Shown here one piece after another: positions 1 through 8,073 of a DNA stretch of 8,355 nt. The DNA is from Desulfobacula sp. (GTDB lineage: Bacteria > Desulfobacterota > Desulfobacteria > Desulfobacterales > Desulfobacteraceae), in NCBI GenBank assembly GCA_029940235.1, contig JAOZRI010000091.1, positions 1 to 8,355 of the forward strand, in the 5' to 3' direction. The notes below the pieces were generated by a model, which saw only the letters and a list, made by a program, of their open reading frames with translations, did not search any database and was not told where the DNA came from. A program made the position numbers and the translations under genes. Numbering within the stretch: the stretch's first letter is position 1; each line of letters starts with the position of its first letter.

Positions 1-713
1 ATAATGGCAAAATCTTGAAATTGATCCCAGTTCCCTTTTTTCCCAACTATGTTAAGTCCCTCTTCCCATTTTTCCCGGCTTAAGTTTGATTTATCAATGA
101 GAAATATAAGTTCAGTACCCATACTTTTTTTAATTAATGCTGTAATGTGTTCGATTTCCATCCCAAGTTCAATATAACCTAAAAGTTCCCCCTTGACTAT
201 CCAGGGATGGACAACCCGAAGAGTGAATGTGCCAAATGCACCTAATTCAATCCCATAGGCCGGAGCGTTCTCTTTTTGCGCCTTTAAAGTTGTAAATCTG
301 TTGATTTCATCACCATGTCTTGCAGGATTATGCACACGCAGAAAATTTATCCTGTCTATATCTGTAAAATAAAAATGTGTGATATTATATTGTGTTAAAA
401 GATTATCAAAGAGTGGTTGGGCAAGTTTTAACAGTTTGTCTCTGTTTTTCAATATAAATGCATATCTAAATTCAGCACGGCTTTTGATTATATTGATCTG
501 TTCTGTTAAGAATCTTGCTTCTGTTGATAAGTACTGTTGAAAAAGATATTCAACTCCCTGAATTTGCTGTTTTAAATTGTCTTTGTTGGAAGTTTTATAG
601 ATATTTAGAATACCGGCAAGACTAACTATCATTATGAATATCAGCACAATGAGAACAGGAAGAATAATTTTTAGTTTAATATTTTCAGTATTTTCAGATT
701 GTTTTCGGCTCAT
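1..713 (-). CDS. Membrane sensor protein with dCache-like extracytoplasmic domain (5' part only; gene runs off the window)
   Basis: The reading frame is open from an ATG at 713 to the window edge, giving the first 237 residues. Residues 16-36 form one hydrophobic segment (IILPVLIVLIFIMIVSLAGI), a signal anchor, after a short charged cytoplasmic N-terminus. The rest looks like the ligand-binding part of a double-Cache sensor of the dCache_3 type (PF14827). Visible motifs are HFYFTDIDRINFLRVHNP (113-130), GDEINRFT (134-141), GAFGTFTLRVVHPW (158-171) and LGYIELGMEI (178-187). The domain is expected outside the cytoplasmic membrane. The output domain lies beyond the edge, so it may be an MCP, histidine kinase or diguanylate cyclase. 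It starts 16 bp after the second cheD-like gene, with CAGGTC just upstream, so it is probably the next operon gene. The family call rests on motif memory; membrane sensor is safe, the exact class is not. Confidence 0.75.
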   Translation of the reverse strand, partial: MSRKQSENTENIKLKIILPVLIVLIFIMIVSLAGILNIYKTSNKDNLKQQIQGVEYLFQQYLSTEARFLTEQINIIKSRAEFRYAFILKNRDKLLKLAQPLFDNLLTQYNITHFYFTDIDRINFLRVHNPARHGDEINRFTTLKAQKENAPAYGIELGAFGTFTLRVVHPWIVKGELLGYIELGMEIEHITALIKKSMGTELIFLIDKSNLSREKWEEGLNIVGKKGNWDQFQDFAI

Positions 714-729
714 GGTTTGACCTGCTTTT

Positions 730-1218
730 TTATTGATAGGGATACCAGTCAGCATCTCTTAAATTATCAACCTTTAATACAGCAGCCTCATTGCTGCTGA
801 TATTGAACACTACTTTTCTTCCCTTTTTCCCGCCTGTATCTTCTGATATTATAGCAATTTTGTTCTGATTTAGTATTTTACGTGCTATTTCAATATTTTC
901 TTTTCCAACATCTTTATCGCTGTTATCAGGATTATAAGCTCCCCCAAATATCTGTGCTTCAAAATGTCCAACTCTGGTTTCAGGTTTAAAAGAGAGCATC
1001 ATTTTTATTAAAGTGATTGTGGCAATATTACCATACATTGCTGTGGTTTTTCCCCTTGCTGTCATAAAAGGCAATTGAAAATGATTCATTCCGCCAACTC
1101 TGATTTTTTTATTGAAAATACACACTGCAACTCCGGAACCTATAACAGTGGATATGCTTAAAGCCTTTTCAGGCACATAAATATATCCCGGCTGTAATAA
1201 GTAATTACCATTTTCCAT
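730..1218 (-). CDS. CheD-like protein lacking the catalytic cysteine (second CheD)
   Basis: This 162-residue protein follows the CheD family pattern along its length: YLLQPGYIYVPEKA (6-19), STVIGSGVAVC (23-33), GGMNHFQLP (42-50), FEAQIFGGA (85-93), DVGKENIEIA (103-112) and ISEDTGGKKGRKVVFNI. CheD deamidates receptor glutamines using a Cys-His pair in which the Cys follows 'GS'. Here that residue is Gly29 (codon GGA at 1134-1132) and the usual Thr six residues earlier is Ser23, whereas His46 is kept. The nearby Cys33 is the second, non-catalytic Cys of the family motif. From known CheD chemistry the protein should be inactive as a deamidase, and could be a binding or regulatory homolog. It follows cheR after a 51 bp AT-rich gap and precedes the dCache sensor gene. 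Its Shine-Dalgarno is weak. The frame is intact and well conserved, so a decayed pseudogene is unlikely. Confidence 0.88.
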   Translation of the reverse strand: MENGNYLLQPGYIYVPEKALSISTVIGSGVAVCIFNKKIRVGGMNHFQLPFMTARGKTTAMYGNIATITLIKMMLSFKPETRVGHFEAQIFGGAYNPDNSDKDVGKENIEIARKILNQNKIAIISEDTGGKKGRKVVFNISSNEAAVLKVDNLRDADWYPYQ

Positions 1219-1269
1219 ATTAGACTTGCAAACCTGTTTTTATTGTATATTCTATATAAATTATATTTT

Positions 1270-3131
<1,862 letters not shown>

Positions 3132-3142
3132 TCAATATAATA

Positions 3143-3601
3143 TTAATCCAGACTTATATTCAAAGCCATGACTGCACCAGGGGTCTGTATAATATTGAAC
3201 AAGAGAGAGTCAGAAATTTTTGTTTCATCTATCATTGCCGGAATATCAAGTTCAAAGGGAACTTTTGATTCAACTTTTCCAAGAGCATTACCGCAGACCA
3301 TATTCAAAACTTCAGTCAGTGTTCCTGAAATATGTTCACTGGTAAGCTCTTCTTTTGGTGTTCCCATAAAATTTTCAGCCATCTCTCCAAGAAGGCTTTC
3401 AGGAATCAAAAGAGTAATCTTTCCTGAAACATCGCCGGAAAATTTCAGCTGACAAGCCATATCAGGCTTATATTCTTTCATTCTCTCATTGATTGCTTTG
3501 CTCTCTTCTCCAAACTCAACCGGCAAAAAAAACATGGTCTCCATAACTTCAGAAATCGAAGTCATCATCTTCGTTGTTAGAGCTGTCATCAAGGTCGTCA
3601 T
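3143..3601 (-). CDS. cheX: CheX-type CheY-P phosphatase
   Basis: The protein belongs to the CheC/CheX/FliY phosphatase group, which removes phosphate from CheY. At 152 residues it has a single ExxN active-site motif, Glu97-Val-Leu-Asn100, followed by MVCGN (101-105), with the family features METMFFLPVEF (20-30), a beta-rich GDVSGKITLLIP stretch (56-67) and TPGAVMALNI near the end. One ExxN site fits CheX better than CheC, which usually has two. The chosen ATG at 3601 has GGGGAGGT 8 nt upstream; later ATGs at 3589, 3568, 3565 and 3544 have poorer sites. This puts the first 17-18 codons inside the end of cheY in another frame. If the start were at 3544 there would be no overlap, and the core domain would still be nearly complete. 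It should act on the CheY encoded just upstream, and it stands beside cheB. Confidence 0.9.
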   Translation of the reverse strand: MTTLMTALTTKMMTSISEVMETMFFLPVEFGEESKAINERMKEYKPDMACQLKFSGDVSGKITLLIPESLLGEMAENFMGTPKEELTSEHISGTLTEVLNMVCGNALGKVESKVPFELDIPAMIDETKISDSLLFNIIQTPGAVMALNISLD

Positions 3602-3986
3602 CGAAATCTACCTCCCCGAGAATATTGATTAATAGATCCCTGATAGTTTCAGGGGTAAATGGTTTAGTGATATATCCGGCTGCACCAAGATCTGTAAATT
3701 CTTTGATCTTGGCATCATTGCTCTCTGTAGAGATGACAACAATGGGGATATCCTTTAAAAGTTCATCACCTTTGATTGCTTTAATAAGTTCCATGCCGTT
3801 CATGACAGGCATATTGTAATCAGTGATTACAATATCAATCCAGCCGTTTTTCATAATTGCAAGTGCCTCTTTGCCATTACCGGCTTCATGAAATTGTGCA
3901 CTCCCATAACCGGCAGTTTTAAGAGTTCTTTTAATAACAGAACGCATGGGCAAAGAATCATCAACTATCAGTATTGAATAAGACAT
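3549..3986 (-). CDS. cheY: CheY-like single-domain response regulator with acidic C-terminal tail
   Basis: This is a single receiver domain with all key residues: Asp9-Asp10, phospho-acceptor Asp56 in VITDYNMPVMNG, Ser86 in VVISTES, Tyr105 and Lys108 in YITKPF. The Tyr lies just before the conserved Lys, as in the flagellar-switch-binding CheY. CheA should phosphorylate it, and the phospho form should bind the flagellar motor or another output. The domain ends near residue 125. A further tail of about 20 residues (VDFDDDLDDSSNNEDDDFDF) is almost entirely Asp, Glu, Ser, Asn and Phe, which is unusual for CheY. The tail coding sequence overlaps the start of cheX. The start ATG at 3986 has GAGGG a few bases upstream and follows the HDOD gene by 27 bp. 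Motor-type CheY versus another receiver in the cluster cannot be settled here. Confidence 0.93.
   Translation of the reverse strand: MSYSILIVDDSLPMRSVIKRTLKTAGYGSAQFHEAGNGKEALAIMKNGWIDIVITDYNMPVMNGMELIKAIKGDELLKDIPIVVISTESNDAKIKEFTDLGAAGYITKPFTPETIRDLLINILGEVDFDDDLDDSSNNEDDDFDF
3610..3617 (-). promoter_or_regulatory. Strong Shine-Dalgarno of cheX located inside cheY
   Basis: GGGGAGGT on the minus strand lies 8 nt before the ATG at 3601, within codons of the end of cheY (Gly-Glu-Val). It is the best match among the candidate cheX starts and is the main reason to accept a 53 bp overlap. Confidence 0.7.
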
Positions 3987-4013
3987 TATTCCCTCTTTAT
4001 TAATTTGTGGCAG

Positions 4014-4862
4014 TTAAACTATATTTAATAACTCTTCTATCTCCTGCATATCAACACCAAACTGGGCAATAATCAGTGCAATATCATCAGCTTTCATACC
4101 AAGTTTTTCCATTGCCTGATTTTTAAAACGGTATGAAAGGCCGTCTGCACCAACTCCCATCCCCATCATCATGCAGATGCAGTCAGCAAGATAGACAGCA
4201 GCAATCTCTTTATCTTCCATCATGGCTTCATCAGTAAGGTGATGGTGTCTGATAATCTTAACCATTCTCGGACTGAATTTCCACATTTTTGCTATCATTG
4301 CTCCAAGTTCAGTATGATCAATACCAAATACTTTTTTTTCAGCCTCCCGGAAACTTAAATTTCTGTTTTCCACAAGATTTTTAATCTTTTTGGAAGATTG
4401 TGCAACATGTTTTTCCAGGATAATTTTACCAATATCTTTTAACAGAGCTGAGGTAAATATTGTATTCTTATTTTTAAGACTCAAGCTTACAGCCACCTGT
4501 TTTGCAATGACAGCCGAAGATACTGAATATTTCCACATATCCCCCTCTTCCAGACCATATCCCTCCTGGCTTCCGCCAAGAGTTTCTGTACCCGACTTTA
4601 ACAGAACAAGTTCAATAACCTGATCTGTTCCCATCATATTAACAGCATCTTTTATGGATTCAGCAGGGTTTTTAAGGCCAAAAAAAGCAGAGTTACATGT
4701 TTTTAAGACACTTGCGGTCATAATGGGATCATATTGAATGACATTGGCAATATCTCCCATGGATGAATCTGGATTATCCACCACTGCAAGCAGTTGATTG
4801 GCAACAGCAGGAATGGGTTTTAAATTTTTAATCTCTTTTATAAATTCCTGAATTGTGGTCAT
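4014..4862 (-). CDS. HDOD domain protein
   Basis: The 282-residue protein fits the HDOD family, an HD-phosphohydrolase relative that has lost metal-binding residues and is thought to act as an output or scaffold in signalling. Seen here are the N-terminal LKPIPAVANQLLAVVDNP (14-31), IQYDPIMTASVLKTCNSAFFG (42-62, the usual D-P--t--lLk--NSa-fg motif), ESIKDAVNMMGTDQV (68-82) and a core with SALLKDIGKIIL (138-149), where a true HD enzyme has His-Asp (Lys142-Asp143 here). FGIDHTELGA (179-188) and RHHHLT (205-210) complete it. With the HD pair broken, hydrolase activity is unlikely. It overlaps cheD1 by an ATGA and has its own near-perfect ribosome binding site, so it is translated with the chemotaxis genes. 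What it binds or regulates cannot be read from the sequence. Confidence 0.92.
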   Translation of the reverse strand: MTTIQEFIKEIKNLKPIPAVANQLLAVVDNPDSSMGDIANVIQYDPIMTASVLKTCNSAFFGLKNPAESIKDAVNMMGTDQVIELVLLKSGTETLGGSQEGYGLEEGDMWKYSVSSAVIAKQVAVSLSLKNKNTIFTSALLKDIGKIILEKHVAQSSKKIKNLVENRNLSFREAEKKVFGIDHTELGAMIAKMWKFSPRMVKIIRHHHLTDEAMMEDKEIAAVYLADCICMMMGMGVGADGLSYRFKNQAMEKLGMKADDIALIIAQFGVDMQEIEELLNIV

Positions 4863-5338
4863 ATCTTCACCTCCTGTGAGCCAGAAGTTTTGACAAAAAT
4901 ATCACCTGTTGAAATTTCAATTCTCACAGTCCTGTTCACGTTTCCGCCGACATTCTGCTTATTGATCATGACATTGTTTTTAAAAAACATTTTCTTTAGT
5001 GCCATGTAATTTCGTTTCCCAATATTAAAAAAACCTTTTTGATCAAGAATTTCAGCTCCACCTGCTGCATATATCTTCATTCGCTGCTTAACAGCTCCAA
5101 GTTGATAAGCTGACTTAAAAAGTCTTGGGATACCTGAATCTGCAAACATATATGGTTTTGCCCTTGCTTTGTCTTTATCAAGGGAAGATTCCGGCAGCAT
5201 ATAATGCAGCATTCCTGCAACTTTTACCACAGGGTCGTATATTACAAGTCCAATGCAGGAACCAAGGGAATATGTAATAATTGACTCCCCAGTATTATTA
5301 CTCACTTTCATATCTGCAACACCAACAATCTGCTTCAT
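4859..5338 (-). CDS. cheD: Chemoreceptor glutamine deamidase CheD
   Basis: CheD deamidates particular receptor glutamines to glutamates, and in some bacteria is controlled by CheC. This 159-residue protein has the catalytic set: Thr22, Cys28 in TYSLGSC and His45 in GMLHYMLP, in the same spacing as known CheD enzymes. Further family features are IYAAGGAEIL (89-98), FNIGKRNY (103-110) and VGGNVNRTVRIEISTGDIFV toward the end. It begins 16 bp after cheA with AAGGA 7 nt before the ATG, and its stop overlaps the HDOD start (ATGA). It differs clearly in sequence from the second CheD-like protein of the operon, so they are not a recent duplication. Active-site residues are intact; I expect an active deamidase. 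Confidence 0.95.
   Translation of the reverse strand: MKQIVGVADMKVSNNTGESIITYSLGSCIGLVIYDPVVKVAGMLHYMLPESSLDKDKARAKPYMFADSGIPRLFKSAYQLGAVKQRMKIYAAGGAEILDQKGFFNIGKRNYMALKKMFFKNNVMINKQNVGGNVNRTVRIEISTGDIFVKTSGSQEVKI
4867..4875 (-). promoter_or_regulatory. Near-perfect Shine-Dalgarno of the HDOD gene
   Basis: AGGAGGTGA on the minus strand sits inside the last codons of cheD1, with its GGAGG 7 nt before the HDOD ATG at 4862. It is the most complete ribosome binding site in the window and suggests the HDOD protein is made at a high rate. Confidence 0.75.
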
Positions 5339-5354
5339 TGAATATTCCTTTTAT

Positions 5355-7967
5355 TTATTCTTTTGATACAAGTTCGAAAATTCCATGAATATCAAGGATA
5401 AGCCCAACCCTGCCATCTGCAAGAATAGCTCCTCCTGCAACCCCTTTTACACTTTCAAGGCTTTTTCCAAGGCTTTTTATAACATATTCATCTTTACCAA
5501 GGAGTTCATCCACAAGCAGGGCTCTTTTTTCATCTTTTGATTCAACCACCACCACAATGCTGTCCTGTATATCTTTTTTCTCTTTATTGCTGCCAAATAT
5601 TTCATGCAGACGAATTAGAGGAGCCAGACTACCCCTGTCTTTTATCATCTCACTTTTACCTTCCACAGTATAATATTCGTCATCTGCCGGTTTAAAAGCT
5701 TTCTGGATTGCCATGGTGGGAATTACATATCTTTCATCTTCCACCCGTACCAGCATGCCATCAATAATGGCAAGTGTAAGTGGAAAACTTATGGTAAATT
5801 TACTTCCTTTACCTTTTTCTGATTCAATATTAAGCTGACCCCGAAATTTTTCAATTCCGGAACGTACAACATCCATGCCAACACCTCTGCCTGAGACATC
5901 TGTAATCTCCTTTGCAGTAGAGAATCCCGGCTGCATGATAAGGTCATAAATCTGAGCATCTGTCATCTGTTCTTTACCGCTGATAAGACCTGTACTCAGA
6001 GCTTTTTCAAGGATTACATCCTTGTCAAGGCCTTTGCCGTCATCTTCTATCTCTATGATAATATGCCCGCCTTTATGATAGGCGCGAAGCACAACTTCTC
6101 CCTGGGAAGGTTTGCCATGTTCAAGGCGATTCTGTTCATCTTCAATCCCATGATCGCAGGAGTTTCTGATCATATGCACCATGGGTTCATAAAGTGTATC
6201 AACGACATTTCTGTCAATTTCTGTATCTTCACCCTCCATGATTAGATTAATCTGTTTACCTGATTTGCGGGAGAGATCTCTTACCAGCCTTATCATTTTC
6301 ATAAATGTGGCTTTGATGGGAATCATACGCATGGACATTGCTATGGTCTGCATATTACTGACAATCTGACCAAGCTGGGTGACGCTTTGACTCAAATCAG
6401 AGTCATTTGCAGTTTTCTGCTTTAACATTGACTGGGCAATAACAAGCTCTCCTGCATAATCCACCAGATCATCAAGTTTTTGAGTGCTGACCTTAACCTG
6501 GGTTGCGGCCGGCTGTTTTTTACCCTGTTTAACAGTTTGTTTCTGTTTTATTAACGCAGAGGCAACCTGTGTGGGAGCTACTTTGTTTTCATCAATGAGA
6601 ATCTCACCGATTTTTTTATCCGGCTGATCTTTTTGTTTTTCAAGTGCCTGATCAAGATCCCGGGAAGAGAGTTCTCCCTTTTGAACAAGAATTTCCCCAA
6701 TAGGTTCTGTATCGCCGCTGGCAAGAGCTGCCTGCAGTTTTTTAAGTTTGTCGCTCAAAGCTTCAATATCAATTTCATTTGAGGGAGGTATAAATCCTGT
6801 TTCAGTACCCTCCTGCACTTTGCCAAGAAGCTTTTTCAAGGTATCAACAGATTCAAGAATAACATCTGTTGCTGTATCATTGATTATAAAGTCACCGCTT
6901 CTTGCACTGTCCAGAAAATTTTCCGTTGTATGGGAGAGTTTATTTATTTTTGTCAGGGATAAAAATCCAGATACACCCTTTATGGTATGAAAAGGTCGAA
7001 AAATATCATTGATAATATCTTTATTTTCAGGATCCTGCTCAAGTTCGATAAGATTGATCTCAATTGAATCAAGATTTTCTCCTGCTTCAGATATAAAATC
7101 AACAAGAATTTCCATATCATCTTCTGATACTTCTTTAGGCTCTTCCGGTTTTTCCATTTTTGGTTTTTCCTTGGCAGGTTCTTTCATTTCAGATTTTTGT
7201 TCTTCCGGTTCTTTTTTTTCGGATATTTTTTGCGCTTCTTCAGGGTTAATATTTAATAAATCCAGAACATCAGAATAATCAAAACCGAAAACCTTACCTT
7301 TTTTTTCACAGTTATATACTGATTTGAGCAGTACAAGGCCCTCTTCAATGGGTTTTGTATTATGAATGTTTTCAAGGGTCATCTGTTCTACATACTCTTT
7401 GCAGGCTGCTGCAATTTCAAGCAGTGTATTGAAATTTTGTTCCCGGGAAAGTTCAATAATTTGATCCAGAGTGTTAAGCATCTGACCAAGGTCTGGAATA
7501 CTGCCGGGACAAAATCCTCTGATTAATAAAGCAAATTCATTAAGTCTCTCTTCGATCTGGTCTGTTGGGCTGCTGCTGGCATCACTGGCAGGTTCCAGGC
7601 TGTCTTTAACATGGTCAGAACTATCTTTAACAGATTCAGAGCTGTCTTCTACAGGATCTGAATTTTGCAGACTCTGTTCAGATTGTTTTAAAGTATTTAT
7701 AGATGAGGATATTTCAGACACCAGGTCATTTAAGGCAGACATTTTTTGATCAACATCTTCAGGATTATCTCCCAATAGGCCATCAATGATCTTTCTTGCT
7801 TTTAAGATCATTGTTGCTGTCTCTTTTAAAGTCAATTTCATGCAGTTGCCATGAATCTGTTTTAAAATCGGCAGTAACCCGGACAGACTTTCAGGCTCTT
7901 TCGGGTCTGCAAGAATCAGATCGCAGGAAAGTCTTTCAATCTGCTCTTCAACTATCTTATATTCCAT
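5355..7967 (-). CDS. cheA: Chemotaxis sensor histidine kinase CheA (long, with extra N-terminal domains)
   Basis: CheA autophosphorylates under receptor control and passes phosphate to CheY and CheB. In its 870 residues I see: an N-terminal helical region (1-95) resembling an Hpt domain without its His; a Ser/Asp-rich linker (100-137) with 7-residue repeats; a second helical region (138-222); a Lys/Glu/Pro-rich linker (245-282); the true Hpt domain (283-385) with His327 in FHTIKG; a MshEN-like double IGEIL module (421-478); the dimerization P3 region (490-553); the ATPase P4 region with N-box His598/Asn602, DDGKGL (642-647), GFSTA (681-685) and GRGVGM (693-698); and a CheW-like P5 domain (about 733-868). 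No usual P2 CheY-binding domain is recognised. AGAGG lies 8 nt before the ATG. The gene is 106 bp after mcp and 16 bp before cheD1. All residues for kinase activity are present. Confidence 0.96.
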   Translation of the reverse strand: MEYKIVEEQIERLSCDLILADPKEPESLSGLLPILKQIHGNCMKLTLKETATMILKARKIIDGLLGDNPEDVDQKMSALNDLVSEISSSINTLKQSEQSLQNSDPVEDSSESVKDSSDHVKDSLEPASDASSSPTDQIEERLNEFALLIRGFCPGSIPDLGQMLNTLDQIIELSREQNFNTLLEIAAACKEYVEQMTLENIHNTKPIEEGLVLLKSVYNCEKKGKVFGFDYSDVLDLLNINPEEAQKISEKKEPEEQKSEMKEPAKEKPKMEKPEEPKEVSEDDMEILVDFISEAGENLDSIEINLIELEQDPENKDIINDIFRPFHTIKGVSGFLSLTKINKLSHTTENFLDSARSGDFIINDTATDVILESVDTLKKLLGKVQEGTETGFIPPSNEIDIEALSDKLKKLQAALASGDTEPIGEILVQKGELSSRDLDQALEKQKDQPDKKIGEILIDENKVAPTQVASALIKQKQTVKQGKKQPAATQVKVSTQKLDDLVDYAGELVIAQSMLKQKTANDSDLSQSVTQLGQIVSNMQTIAMSMRMIPIKATFMKMIRLVRDLSRKSGKQINLIMEGEDTEIDRNVVDTLYEPMVHMIRNSCDHGIEDEQNRLEHGKPSQGEVVLRAYHKGGHIIIEIEDDGKGLDKDVILEKALSTGLISGKEQMTDAQIYDLIMQPGFSTAKEITDVSGRGVGMDVVRSGIEKFRGQLNIESEKGKGSKFTISFPLTLAIIDGMLVRVEDERYVIPTMAIQKAFKPADDEYYTVEGKSEMIKDRGSLAPLIRLHEIFGSNKEKKDIQDSIVVVVESKDEKRALLVDELLGKDEYVIKSLGKSLESVKGVAGGAILADGRVGLILDIHGIFELVSKE
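7600..7662 (-). repeat. Three 21 bp tandem repeats in the cheA linker
   Basis: Three imperfect 21 bp units (7642-7662, 7621-7641, 7600-7620) encode a heptad-like pattern of the type VEDSSES, VKDSSDH, VKDSLEP; a fourth, more diverged unit (ASDASSS) may follow. The units keep the frame and lengthen an acidic, Ser-rich flexible linker between two N-terminal helical regions of CheA. The number of copies may vary between strains. Confidence 0.75.
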
Positions 7968-8030
7968 AATGATGCCTCTGTTAGTTGAAACTTTGTTTGT
8001 TTTTAGCTGTGAAGCAATACTGCTGTTAAA

Positions 8031-8063
8031 GGTACAGAGTCTTTAAATTAAAGACCCTGTACC
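8031..8063 (-). terminator. Hairpin between mcp and cheA, possible attenuator or weak terminator
   Basis: In the transcribed (minus) direction the left arm GGTACAGGGTCTTTA and the right arm TAAAGACTCTGTACC pair over 15 positions, including one G-U, around an ATT loop. It begins 10 nt after the mcp stop. The sequence after it (CTTTAAC) has only a short T run, so full rho-independent termination is uncertain. It may reduce read-through into cheA or protect the mcp mRNA end. The rest of the 7968-8073 gap holds the cheA ribosome binding site and no promoter I can support. Confidence 0.6.
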
Positions 8064-8073
8064 CGGTTATAGT

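Noticed and set aside
676..700. Short direct repeat ATTTTCAG near the start of the sensor gene
   Set aside because: Two copies encoding ENTEN in the charged N-terminus; too short and AT-rich to mean more than chance.
1260..1265. Perfect TATAAT on the minus strand before the second cheD-like gene, suggesting an internal promoter
   Set aside because: No acceptable -35 hexamer at 15-19 bp upstream (the 17 bp position reads CGGATA), and the region is so AT-rich that a chance match is likely.
7132..7232. Repeated TCTTCCGGTT and T-rich runs as a possible regulatory repeat
   Set aside because: They simply encode the Lys/Glu/Pro-rich linker of CheA; the two copies reflect low-complexity coding sequence.
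7968..8030. Possible promoter for cheA in the mcp-cheA gap (TTGCTT element)
   Set aside because: No matching -10 at the right spacing; the GG required 10 nt before the GC of a sigma-54 promoter is absent; no flagellar sigma-28 pattern.
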